Below, one piece after another: positions 24,711-38,539 of a stretch of DNA of 64,000 nucleotides (its first letter is position 1; each line of letters begins with the position of its first letter). Source of the DNA: Psettodes erumei (Eukaryota > Chordata > Actinopteri > Pleuronectiformes > Psettodidae); assembly GCA_016785225.1 (NCBI GenBank), contig JAFBJZ010000331.1, positions 124,001 to 188,000 of the forward strand. Direction: 5' to 3'. Position numbers and translations under genes: made by a program. The notes under the pieces are model-generated. The model worked only from the letters and a program-made list of their open reading frames with translations. It was not told the DNA's origin and ran no database searches.

Positions 24711-27700
24711 CTGTTTCGAAAACAGAAGAGCACTCAGCATTTGGTGCTTTGCCTTGTCTCACCTTGTAATGAGATGAATCAGTGCCAAGTCATCTTTTTC
24801 AGACCACTGTCTGAACTTCTTTTTTGTGAAGGACTGAAGGCATCAAAGAGAAGCAAATTGGTAGTAGTGTATTAGTCATGCACAGAGAAGATATCAGATG
24901 AGAGCTGAAGGAAAGTGAGAGGAAATGAAAAGAGATATCTGACAAAAAAAAACCCCAAACAAAAACAACCCAAATCCCTTCATTCACTCACAAAACAATT
25001 CTCTGTCAGTCTGAAATTAATGAGAATTCCACCATCTCATCCCAAACGAAAGCACACAGCAGACACAATCCAATCTGCCATGCTAACAAATCACCAGAAT
25101 GCCAGGGTCTACCAAATGACAGATTTATTCAAAACTCATAATACAGCGTTGGGGGGACTTGAACACTTCAGCAGTGTCGAACAAATACACTGAAGGCGCT
25201 GTCTGCAGATAAGACATGGTCACGTGTGTGAACTGAATACAGCATTAGAGCACACAGAGAGGAGGTTGGTCGAAGACAGTTAAGTCTCTTTACCCTGCCT
25301 GTCCCACAGTTTGACTTGGTTTCTTAAATCACAGAATACACCTGTCACAAAGTATAGCACATGATGTCAGGACAGTTATATTCTCAGCTCAAATACTCAT
25401 AGAAGGTAGAATGGATTTTTTTTTCCCTCATTCCATGACAACTAGTATTTACAGAAAGGGAGACTATGTGCTCTTCATATTTCAAGTCCACTCTTACAGT
25501 ATTTTGAGGTTGAATGAATAGTTCACATAGAAATGTTCCCGTATAACCACGGCCTCTTTCTTTTTTTTTTTAACCCTCAATGCTTTTAAAACACCGAAGG
25601 TGAGCATTTACACTACGAATGAGCATTTACTTTACAGTAACACTGAATACTTAAGTCTACCTTTAGGACTATATCATACACACTCTAGGTAGACGACAAA
25701 AAATACAGAATTTAACAGATTCTAACCCCAACCCACCCGCTGGCCCATTACATGATTGTGCAAAATAATTCAAACTCTTCATGTTATAATTCCAGTGTAA
25801 ACTTTGATAAAGACCAATAAAACCTTAAAAAAAGAAAACAAACTTCCAGGGATCATTTTGTAAACATTGACATACAACATAAAATATAAATTAAAAAATC
25901 AGCTGTATACAAAATAATGAATCCAATAAAAGAAATAATTTCAGAAACATTACACAGTACTGTAACATGGACCAATATATTCCATATGTCACTCACTTTG
26001 CTTACTGTTAGAGGAGATAGACTCTAAGTGGATGCCAAACTGTAATTTTAATACCAACGCTGGAAAAATACCTCTTCATAAAAATAGTCATCAATGCAAG
26101 ACAGTATGGGAAACCTCACAAGCCAGACACGCCTTTGTGTGTCTGGCTCGTGAAGTCGTAGCATAGGTGCTAGTTTGTTGTGACACAAAGGATGTTGGTT
26201 TTTGACAATACGCCTCAAACATGTCAAATTGTCAAGAGTCGGCAAAAGCTGCACTGTAAAGAAATAATTCAAAACTATGGAATGTGGGCTCATTCTTTTC
26301 CTGCCAAGGGTTGGATAAGAAGATTGATGTCGCTCTTGTGTCTGGACAGTAAACATGAAGCTAGAGTCAGAGGCTGGTTAGCTTAGCTTACTTTAGCATA
26401 GAGACTGGAAGAAGTTTACACAGATGAGTTAATTTCTCTTCTCCTGGCACATAACTAGAAGAATAAAACTAAATCTGCTTTTTGACTTTCTTAACCAGCT
26501 CCTGGCTCCAGACAGAGTTCATATTTAATGAAACGTTATGAAAACAGTATCAATCCTCACAGCTAACTCTCAGCAAGAAAGCAATTAAGCGCATCTCCCA
26601 CAACGCTGAACTTTTCCTTCAAGTAGCAGGAGACATACCCCTTAAATAAAGACACTCGATTTGCATTACAGGACTGTAGCTGTATCAGGTTGTAGTTTAC
26701 AGTTTAGTAGAGTCCGACTGCCGTGCTACGCCTGGTTCAATAGGAAACTTTTCATTTCATTAATGGAGTAACTTGAGATTAAAAACATAATGTACTGTAA
26801 ATGCAACCCTGTGGAACCACTGACAGACAGCAACATGACTGGATCTAAGATCAGGCTTTAAAGGATGGTGCTTAGGAGACTACACAGTACAGTAAATTAT
26901 TAAAATGTTAACTTAAAAGGGTCAGTTCACCGAAAATACAAAAGGAAACATATCCTCTCACTTCACTCTCTCTGTATCCAGTCATGCAGATAGTTTGCCC
27001 GAGCTTTCTGCCTCCAACAGCCAAATTTCATTTAATTTTTTGAGTTAAATTCAAAAGAAAAATCCCACAATGTGTTCCTATTGAACACCCTTTAAACAAT
27101 CTTCATACAGATTATACTTTTCTTTGGTGGGAAGTTATTCCATCTAAAGCTGCAGTCAGTGAGGTGACGTTATCCAGAGTAATATGAAACTGTTTCTGGA
27201 AAGACTTTGTTTTTTAAAATGTCACTGTTCAAAGCTGTAATTGCCACATTTAAATTACAAAATCACAAATCTCTAAGAAGATAGCTTTAAAAAACCTGGC
27301 CAAATGATAACAAAACTATCTGCACTGCTGGATACTAATAGATGTTAAGTCTGAAAATATGTCTTCATAATGTGGGTGAACAGACCCTTAAATTCAACAT
27401 TCTTAGTCCACTAGATTTTTGATCCAGTTTATAAAAACTCGACGAGAGAGTAAAGTGTATGTGATGATCTCCCCTATTTCTGTAGCAGCTACGACAATGG
27501 AACATTGAATATTTAGCAGTGGTTTGGTTATGATGAGTATTATTCTGCTTCGGGCTGGCAACATGAAAAAAAACCTTCAAATCATGACAAACAGAAATTC
27601 TATAAAATGTTAAGAATTTGGATCTTACATTTGCATGCTGCTAAATTATCGGGCAGCAGGGGCATATGTGCCTGGACCTGTGTGTGTGTGTGTGTGTGTG

Positions 27701-30700
27701 CGCACGCACGCACGTCGCATCTGTGCTATGTTTGAGTATACATACTCTAAAAACACATACTGAAGAGAAGTAGTACATGGTAAATAGAATACACTCGTTC
27801 CTGAATTACATCTGAATATCAGACAGGAAAAGCTCAGTCCCCATCTCTCCCTCCCCCATATCCCACTCCAGCATCCCTCGACTCTCTGCTGAGAGAGTGC
27901 ATCGCATTTATGGTCAAACGAGGGGAGTGGTCACATTCAAGATAAATTAACAAGAATTACCTAACACTTACTGCATGACAACTACAGAAAGAGAGGAGGC
28001 ACATAAAAGGGAAAGTGGCAAAGGCAACAGGGAGATGCTTTAAACATCTTCAAACAAACTGTCAAGAAAAAATAAATAAAGCAAATAAGTTAACAAAAAA
28101 ATTAACAAATATATAATAGAAAATAAATAGATAAATTAAAAAAAATTGAGTTTCCTTTAATACATTGAAGGTAAAAGAGGTAAACGTGCCGTACGTTACA
28201 TTACAGTACAGCGTGGCGGTACTGCACGCTCTTTAGTTCTGGTGGGAGATGCAGCTCTTGCGCGGCACAGAGCCCATCCTGTAACTGTGGGTGGTCCAGA
28301 TGGAGTCATAGTCAGAGTCCTCCGAAAGGTCAGAGGTCAACTCTGGCCGCGACACGCTGCTACGGCGGCCCGACGAGTCCACACAGGACCGGTCCACGTC
28401 GGCCAGCACATGGTTGTGCATCAGGTCGGTGCCCTGCCAGGCTGGCGGAAGTGGGCCGAGGTGAAGTGGCAAATGTCGGGGGGGGAGGGCAAAGGGAGAG
28501 GAGTGACGGTGCAGGGGGGGGAGGAGGGGGTAGCGTACGCGACACGCAACGAATGGCAAATTATAAAACCAATGACCGATGGAGGATGAGGTGATGGGAG
28601 CAAATCAAAATACATAGAGAAAATTAAAGCGCAGTATGGAGAGAACAAGAATTGGTGAACAGAAAGAAAGAGGGAACAACAGGTAAACCAGAGCAATGCC
28701 ACAGAGTGAGGAGTGGAGGAGGGACAGAAAGGAGAAGAGATACTGTTAGAAGGATCAGTTCAGAGTACCAATGTTAAAGAAAGGCTCTGAGTCACAGATT
28801 GGCAGATACAGTCATTACGAAGACGGCGAGCTCCAGTATGAGCCGCTCCTCTTTCCTGCATGCACATGTATGAGTGAAATTTTGCATTCTCTTACTGGAG
28901 TTAAGAGTCTGCCGGGTTTTGGCGCTGGTGCAGTACGCCTCAATAACTTTCAGGATCTGGGCATCTTCTTCCAAAGCAGCTGTACCTGAGAGAGCGCGAG
29001 GAGGAAAATCTTAATGAACAGACTCATGTCCCTCAGATTTCCTGTCACTGCTTCACTCGTTAACACATCATATCTTCTTTGTTTAAACCGTAAACAAACA
29101 GAGATGTAGATATAGTTTATGTTGAACTATTCATGTAACGTGAAAAAGTCTTGGAGTTGAGAACAATCTCTGGACAGAAAAAGGAAAATATTATTTATAT
29201 ATATATATACGTACTTTTCCTCAAGGCAAACTCCTCCTCAGACTGTTTTCTCTCAGGCTTGCGCTTGGGAAGGAGTTTCTTCACACTCTTAGGACTTTTA
29301 CTGAGATCCTGTAAATTAGAAATGTTCACAAATGTTTACGAAAAATCTACAAACAGGAAAATCTACAATCTCAACAAAGTTGTCCAAGGCACACAGTCCC
29401 TCACCTCTTTGTAGCACAGGGCGGCAGAGGGCCGTAGTGGCGGCGCAGGCCGTAAGCAGCTCAGGCTCCAGGGTTTGGGGGTGTTGGGTGGTTCCAGTGG
29501 ACCCCACATCATAGTGCTGTGGGACGTTCCATGGGAGGAAGGGTGGGGCAGGGTGTGATAGGTGGGGGCCACTGTCATGGCCCTCCCCTCAGCATGCCGG
29601 GATGGGGTGAGGGGGTGAGAGGGGAGCTGAGCACCAAAAAAAACAAGGCTTATTGATTACACAATGGACAGTTCTGCTCCTCCGACAGCGCTTAAATACC
29701 TGAAAACATACAAATCTGCTGTATAGTTCAGGGTTAAGCTGCATGGGTTGAATCCTGAGTTGTGGTTATCAGTAAAAAAAAAAAAGAAAAGTTATTTTCC
29801 TTTAATTGAGATCCTGCAGATTGATTTCAGTATTTGTAAAATTATTTTTCAGAAAGCTACCTCTCTCCTCAATGCAGCCATCAATATGCAAGTAGCCTGT
29901 TGTAGGCTGTTGACTGTTTATTCAAGGGGCAAGGCAGTTGTGTATTATAGCCATTCCAGTAAGAAAAATAAACCACTTCACACAGGGCTGTACAGTCATT
30001 TCAGAGGACTGCCAGGTATTAAAGGAAGCAGCCTCTCATGCCCCCCTCAATTTTAGTGCTCACACTGTAAAATCATTGAAAAATGAACATGTATATTCAT
30101 ATTTTTACACTATATTGAGTATCAAACTACAAGAAGGAAAATCCTCCGCATGAGGCCATGTAATCATGAGCTCCTGACCGTGTGGCAGGGAACAGTGAGT
30201 GGTTTGTGGCTGGGCGCCGTGGCGGTGGTGTGTTTGATCTGTCTGGTCAGGTGCTCCACCCAGTCCTGCAGGTCCTGCTGGTTGGTGCACACCACATTGA
30301 GACGGTCGAACATTGGGCCTGCGCGGGGACGGAGACAATGTTGCTGAAGGGCATTAAGTGTAAATGATTTAAACTCTGCATCCTGCTCATCTCGCGTGGC
30401 CTTACCGCTGAGCTCAAAAGCATTTTTATGGGCTTCGCAGTCTTCTAGTTTGGTCACTGTCATACTGGCCAGGGGTAATTTTCCCTGCAGAAGGAAATCA
30501 TCAGATCAGACAGAAAGAGAGAAATTAACCCTTATTCACAATTGTACATGCAGAATGCCATAGAGCAGGACTGGAAAAGGAACTTTGAGGTCAGGTTTAG
30601 CTGATAAAGTAGTAATCACGGACCTGGAATATGAAGCCACTCATCCTGGGGCTGGCAGACAGCATGAGGAGGACATGGGGGAAGAGCATGAGGTAACGCT

Positions 30701-33700
30701 CACTTTTCTCCTGTGAAACAGGAAGAGGTTAAGGTCAGGTCAGATTTGTAGCAGTTAATAGCGAAGTCAAACACAGGTGGAGAAGGTAGCTGGTGCTCGT
30801 ACCTCCGACCCAGGGGTCTGGACTAAGACCTGGCTCATGTAAAGCACAGAGCCCAGGGTCTTGATGTCGTCTCCCTCCCACAGTCGAATGGACTCTGTGA
30901 GAATCTGCAGCTCCAGCTCCTTGCGCTTTCGCACCTCTTGGCACTGAGCCTGGCATCATGGGAAAAGACGACTGCTTATCGGCCAGCTATCAATGCATTT
31001 CAAATGAAGTCTGTTTACGTGCAACATCTGACAGGACGGGATGTTATGTTCATCTTACTGAGAGATTTTTGAAAGACGCCATGCACTTCTGAATATCTGG
31101 CCTGTCTGTGTAGCTCTCCTGGGAAAAAAAAGAAATATGTTGGACATCAAACACACATCGTAACATGGCATCGCATTGAGAGAAATGTTTACGCGCAGAC
31201 ACACACCTCCATGTGCCTCTCCAGCTCTTTGAGTAAGGTGGGGTATTTGTCGATTCTCATAAAGGGTTTGCTGAGGCCTGTGGTCAGGGTGAGGATCCCG
31301 GGGCTGACCGCTCCCCTCCCCTCCATAAACTCCCCCAATACTTCGCTGCGAGAGGCAGGACGGAGAGAGAAACAGGGGGACAAATTAAATCATTATTTTA
31401 GCTCTACATGCAACCTTGATGATCCGCAACAATTTGAAACCTTGAAGGTCAGACGTCGCAACTTGGCATTAATGCGCTGCATGAGGACAGATTCAAAACA
31501 GTGTTAAAACACACTCAGTGTAGTGGATGTGTGAACGTACCTGTACTGGGTGAGCACATTAACTGCACAGGGGTGGTTGGAGCAGTAACCGACATAGAGC
31601 GCTTTCATCTGTGGCATTAGGTTGAGGAAGAAACCACCCACTCTTTGCTGGCTTTCTGGAAGCCTGAGGGGGGAAAAAGGTCACACACACTTATAAAAAT
31701 ATACCTGTGCAAACAAACTCTCCTACACTGATAAGGAAAATAGCCTGAAGCAGAAGCATATGTATATATGCTGTATGCTGTATATTCCAAGACTATGATT
31801 TAATCCAATTTCCCTGTAATACAGTCAGCCCACCACTAGATGTCCCTCTGCTTATTGTGAAACGGCGACAATGGTGCTGCAGTGGGGCTGCGTGTGCAAG
31901 GAGGGACCTACTTGGTGCACTCCTCCAGCGATTGGACGAGCATCTGCTGGAAGGTGCTGATCTCTTCCAGGTTTCCCAGAATCAGAGCCACGTCTGAGCT
32001 GCTCAGTCTGGAGGAAAGAATTGATGATGGGGTGGAAGGAAAAAAAATGGTGACTGCATATTCAGTGACATGCCGAAGACAGTCGGGGATGAAGGACACA
32101 ATATCTGATTGATCCAGGTTCACGTTATACAACCGTCACACTAAAATAACCTGGCTCTGGTTTCACCAAGCTTTATGTGCAAGTAAGTCGTACTTGTCAA
32201 TGCTCTGAAGAGGTCGCAGGTAGTTCGTCAGGAGGCTCTGAAGGTCCTTGGAATATTCTGTCTCGGTTTCTAAAATGTTTTGCAAAACCTACAAAAGAAA
32301 GGGGGAAACAGCTTAACGTTTGTATGTGTGTGTGTGTTTGTAACGCATTATAACACATGAAGTGAAAAAATAGAGTAATTCACAATAGTGGACAAGAAAG
32401 TAAATGATACTATATATCTGAATATATATTTTAAAATGCTGCTATTGCCAGAAAAAAAACTATTTATGGGTTCCACTAGTCGACTACTGCATATAAAAGA
32501 AATTGCCCTTACCAAGTTATAGTATGTCTTGCTGATTGCAGACGTGTCAAAGCCCTTGGGGGGGCTCTTCAAGGTGCCAGACTTGGGGGACACTTGTTTG
32601 TCTGTGACCACAAAGAAAAGAAATGAATAAGGGATTAGTAAAGAATCAAATCAAGACTCTGTTTCTACAAACATTGATTCCAAAGTAGATGATTTTTCAT
32701 TTAATAGACAGGATTTGGGCCTTATCTGCCCCAACTGTTCTCCAACCAGAATTAGTCTTTAAATTTGTGAAGTAAAAAAGGTAAATGTTGTTAAATGGAG
32801 GAGGATCCTGATTTTATAACAAAAAAAAAAACCAACTAAAAAGACAAAAAAACACAGCAGGTCCCAGGAGGCGACAGATGTTGCAGTGCCGTCATATAAG
32901 GCCAGATGGAATGGCATTGACAATGGCAACCGTGATGTTGTTAACGATTTCAGTGTGTTTTTTTGTCTGAGAGATGTGAGAACATCTGTTCACATTATTC
33001 TTTAATCTGTCGAGCTCCTCTGCGTTCCTCTGCGAGACCTTTTCAGAATGATGCGGTTTTATAGGACACAACTGATAATTCTGGAGGCTGCACCAAACAT
33101 AGCATTATGTAATAAATCCCTACACTACAGTATTCATATCTTTTAGCAAGCCCAAGTTTTAAAATAGCATGGGGGTGTCTTCACTTAATGTCTTTAGTTA
33201 GTTATCACAATCATAACAGAACGTCCCAGAAATACGAGACGAATACACATTTAAGGGAACTGCTGCCCAGAAGTGGCTGAAGCACCTACCAGAGCCTTTG
33301 ACCTCACGGACGTAGTTGCTAGGAAACCACCCAGTCTTGCCACTGAGGGTCCCCTCCCACCAGCCGCCCTCCTCCTGACGAGTCACACAGATGATATCAC
33401 CCTTCGCAAAGGTGAGCTCATCCTCGTTGGTTTGCTGGAAGTTGAAACGTGCCTTCACCAGCAGCTGCTGTCCACTGTTTTCCGACATGTCCTGACAAAC
33501 GAGGGACGGACGTCGCCAGGGAGAGAGACAAGCAGCAGGAAATGTAAGCGGCGAGCAGAGACAGACACTCCGAGACATGTTAGGAAACACGTCAAGCTAC
33601 ATTGGGTTTGTGAAAACATTGGCCAACATTTGTTACTTGTTTTACTTCATCATATTCATCATCTCCTTACATCTGAGACTTTACAATGTCAGAAGTGGAG

Positions 33701-36700
33701 ATGAAAAGAAGGAGGTACAATTACACTGTGGAATTGTACCTTTGGAACAAGCTCTTTTCTTGCAAACATTTCCATCACTACTCTAACTAAATCTAGCTTC
33801 ATTTTCTGGTTAAATTTCCCATATATTACAGGCAGAGTCTTGCTTTGATTTGACTGACAGCAGCAGACAGTAGTTTAATGCAAATTCCGGATTTCATTTT
33901 CTAAGGAAAACAGAGAATTAAGACACGTCCTACTGTGTCATCCTGAAACTTGGGTTGTTTTTATTTTTTGCAGGAGCCCTCAGGGGATTTTCAGTTCCGT
34001 TTCCATGTATCGTTACTAATCTGCCTACGGCACAAACAGTAAGACGGTGCAGTCTAGGTTGCTGCTCCAGTGTCTGAAAATTTTCTACCGTTTCCTTCAA
34101 TAAGACATCTCACACCTCCTCATAGGATTGTTTGCACAAGGCAAATGAGGCACAACTCTGTACTCACTAATGAACTACCTTAAGTATGACAGTACTAATG
34201 AACTAGTATATACACATTACTTTTTGCAGTGTATTTCTGTTACCTTCAGCCTGAGAAGAGGGCTCATCAGCAAAGCTCCGTGTGTGGGTGTGCAAGGTCT
34301 TTTTTTAATTAAAACACAGTTTACTGCTTTATATTACTGATTATGTAGCTATACTTGAATGCTAAGACAAAATAGCAAAAAACGTACTGAAGGTTTTCAG
34401 TGACTCAGAGCCTTTGTCTTTTTAACTGTACTGTTAGTGACAGGCGGCAAGCGTTGACCTCACCAGACTGCGAAACTGGTTCTGCAGCAGCTTGGAGGAT
34501 CGGCCCAGCGAAGCCTGAGAAGACAGTGACTCAAACGACTTGATGCGGTGGGCTGAAGAGTGTCGGGCGCACACCGAGTCGCTGCCCACGCCGATGTCTG
34601 GGCAGAAAGGGCAAGAAAATTATAAATACACCTGACACGGCATTTGCACACACCGCTATGACTGCCCACACACACACATACATCGCTCACATTGCACATA
34701 TTCTGACTGACCTGCAGTCACTTTATTCAGAGCAACCAGACTGCTCAGCACCTTTGAGAAGTTAAGTCCCAGCAGCAGGTCACTGGCCTCAAACGGCTGT
34801 TGGCGAGAGAGGGAGAGAGAGAGACTTCAGGAAGTGCATTTCCCCTTCAAGCTAATCGCTAATTCCAGCGCAGCAGGACCGTGTCATCACTTGGCCACAT
34901 GGCGAGCGCTGAGCAGTAGATCAATAACTCTCATGATCTTTGACAGAAGTAGCGGATAAAACGCACAACCTCAGCAGACGCACAAATATCTGCCGCAGCA
35001 ACAAACAGACACCATTTACCGCACTCAATACAAATCCACTTGATCTGTGGGCCCAGCCAAAGGTACTGACAGAAACTGAGCTCCTCTGCTGAATTCATTA
35101 GGGGAAGAGCATCAAAGAAGGAGCCTGGCAGTATTCAAAATGTTTGTTAACGTCTTCAGAGCTCATAAAAAGATGAAAACCAACCAGTTTATCCGACTAC
35201 TAATTATTGCCTTCATAGGCAAAACTGAATTTTTAGCGCTAAACATTAGCATTAACATTACGGTGAACCGTGAACGACAGAAGCCCTGTTCAGACCTATC
35301 ACCACGACACGGGACAGGGCATGGTTGTCACAGGTCTGAGCATGAGGAGAAAGAGACATATGCATTGATGGCTTTGTTTTTTTTTCCCCCACAGGATTTG
35401 CTGATAATAAGATAAAATTAGAATAATGGCAGCCTTATCCTGCAGCTGCAGAAGAAGCGCGAGCACAGTTTGCATCACTTCCAGCGTGACTCTCACTAGC
35501 CTCTCGGCGAGTGTGAATGGCGGTGATTGTACTTGTGTCGTCGACCGTCGCTGTCCTCTCTCTTCCTGCGTAGCGTCCTCAAATGATTAGCTGCTCCCGC
35601 TGCGCTCATACGCACATATAAATAGATATACATACAGTATATTCAGGGGGGGAGTGACTGTGAGATATGAGTCTCTTGCATCTTCCGCTCTGATAGGAGA
35701 GATGCCCTCAGGGAATATGTGAGTGTGTGTGTTGGCAAAAGAGAGGAGATGTGTGCATGCATTTGTGCGTGTGCAAGCAGAAAGACCACATTCAGTATTT
35801 GTACTCAACTTTTCTTCCCCCTGATAACTGCGAAAGATGCGAGCGCTTGCTCCACCCTGAAACTGACTTTAACAGGTTTCCGCATTAGGACATATGTTGC
35901 AAATCCCCTCATGGTTCAACACGGTCAACGGCTGCACATAAAACATTTATGCAGAGAGATAATGAACATGACTAACATGACAAGCTCCGACACGTCTGCT
36001 AGGGCCTCAGCATCGCGGCCGGGTAATCATCGCTCGGAGCAGGCTGAGACAATAGCGCAACACCCCTCTGTGACTCAGCAAGCTACAACAGCGTGGCAAA
36101 TTGCTCCCACACATTTCGTGATTGAGGAAATGACTGTTTACCTGCACAGGGTTTTACAACCAACTACTCCATGTACACTACATTTAATGTTAATGGGAGA
36201 CTACTTAAATATACTAAATTATATTATAATATGAATGCTTCTGTGAAGCAATGGGGGGTTACAGACCCCTACAGACATTAGTTTTAAGGGTGTTAACATA
36301 CATGTTAGGAGCATTGGACTCATGGTCAGAGGACAAGGTGACCGAGCAGTTTCCTTTTTAAAAGTGGGATCCTCTTCACAGGCCAACTCAGTTACTTGAC
36401 CTCAATCCAACTGATCATGTGTCTCGACTCTCGAAGACCGGGCTGAAGACAAACAAGAAGCGCCCGAGGCGAGTGAGGAGTGGAGACCTGGGCCTGACTG
36501 GAGCCTTTTTAAATTGGATTTGATGCATCGGCCCGGCCGATTCATACGTCTAGCTCTGGTGAAGACGGGAGCAGTGCAAAGCTGCTGCTGATGTCTCCTG
36601 GATCGCAGGCTTCAGCCAGTCATTGACTGCAATGAAATATGATATATGTCTAATTGTAAGTCATTAAAATTAAGGGTGAAAGTCAGAATGTCATCCTCAT

Positions 36701-37790
36701 TGCTCCAGTTCAAATCAAATTTGGGCTGAACACAATTTTGAATACTGATTAACTGTTGCGTTTGTCTAATCAAGCAAAAGTGGCGGACACAGGGTAAGGT
36801 TACTGTTCTAGAGGGACCAGTGGGGCCATGGGAAATCTAATGATCACTCACTGTGGTCAATGGTATCAGAGGTCAAAGGTCAGTACCCACAGCTGCCTAA
36901 GGGCAGGACATGGTCTTTGAGTGTGTAATCTGGAGAATGCATCCAAATTAGGGTTTGAAAGAAGAGATCAAATCTAGCTGAAATATACCAACAAGACATG
37001 CAAATGCAGCACGATCAGCATGTTGACGGTCTGCCAGCCTTCCAGCTTAAACGTTCATTAAAATGTGGTAGGTCAGGACTGCAAAAAGCACAGCATATAT
37101 CTGTCTGCCTTTCACATGTAAGCGGCCAGCGCTCTAATCTATCAGCAGCAGCAGCAGCAGTGACCTGGGGTCTGAGCCAGCAGTGCTCCAGGTTCTGAGA
37201 AGATCCATCTTTGCTCTACAGATGGAGAGCGGGAGAGCTGCCATGCCCCCAAACTACAATAATCCTGCAATGTCCAGTTCACTGGAAAAAAGTCACACGC
37301 ACTTGAACACACTCTCACACACAAGGACCAAGCACGGTCTTAAAAATATAAATATAGGACATGAGTGGCAGCACTGAGTACAGCACATCCTGCAGCGAAG
37401 ACGCAAATCCGCAGGACATACAGGAGCGCTCATGATGGGGAATTTGACAATTTGTTACTGAAGAAAACGAAAGAAAAAAATCTGTAGATTATTGCTCAAC
37501 GCTATTGCCAGAACCTGTCCCTGCAGTGAGCCAAAACAAACCTCGAACCTCTACAAAAAAAATATGATGATGGATGTCTTTTGCCTCTCTTGCGTTTCAT
37601 ACTGTAACTACTAAGAGACATGGTTCATACACTCGGTGTGACGGCGCTCTGCCTCACCCCATCTCCACCTCTTGTTCAGTGGCTGGAGACTCAGAGACGA
37701 GAGAGAGACATAGAGAGAGGCAATATCTGAGGAACAGTGAGTTTCATTGTCAGACCCGGCCGGTTCAATGACCCCTCTATGCACTGACCG

Positions 37791-37836
<46 letters not shown>

Positions 37837-38492
37837 CCCTAAACAACACGCTGTCCTCAATTTAGAGCTAAAGATTATGGAGATATTCTCATCAGACAAA
37901 ACTATAACGGACTCAATTATTTCCATGCAGTAAAACTGTTTAGACTTTACATGTAATAATACCTAGACTGTAATTACCATGTTAGAACAATAGCTACTTA
38001 CATAACCACGGGCCTATATTGCCCATCATAGTGGCCATTTTTTCTCTTTACGTTTAAATGTACTGGCTCTTGTGCACTGGTGTCAATATAAAGAATGGCT
38101 GGACCCGGGGAAACAAAGCTTTGCATCGATTGGTGAGCGTAAACACCGTCGTGGCGTTTCCAGCGATTTAAAAAGGGGGAAACGTTGAGAGGCTACATCA
38201 CAATAGTTTTACGATTTAGTGTCACTCGATGTTTCTAAAATTCATCGTCCCCCACTGGACGGACTAAACGCTCTCTCCCCGCCCGGGCGATGGGTGATTG
38301 TTCTCGGCTTCTTATCCACTCCTGCTCCTCCTCCTCCTCCTTCTCCTCCACTGTCAGGAGGCTCCATGAACCGTCCCCTCCGCGAACCCCATTGTTTATT
38401 TGTGCCGGAGTCTCCTCTGCAAACGTAAACTTCGCCTGCACAAACAGCCCCCCTCTCTGCGGCGAGACGTGCAAAACAAACGAGGGTCACAT

Positions 38493-38539
<47 letters not shown>

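Larger units (their letters stand above)
24711..28232 (-). other. arhgef7 long 3' intron / extended 3' UTR with repeat copies
   Basis: This stretch separates the two alternative 3' ends. It contains no further arhgef7 exon that I can recognise. It holds an exact 10-bp hairpin (26125-26152), a fish interspersed repeat copy (about 26250-26636), a terminal-inverted-repeat element (about 26915-27395), a short (GT)n (27679-27700) and A/T-rich sequence next to the 28233 stop. Part of it may be 3' UTR of the coiled-coil-less isoform. Confidence 0.6.
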
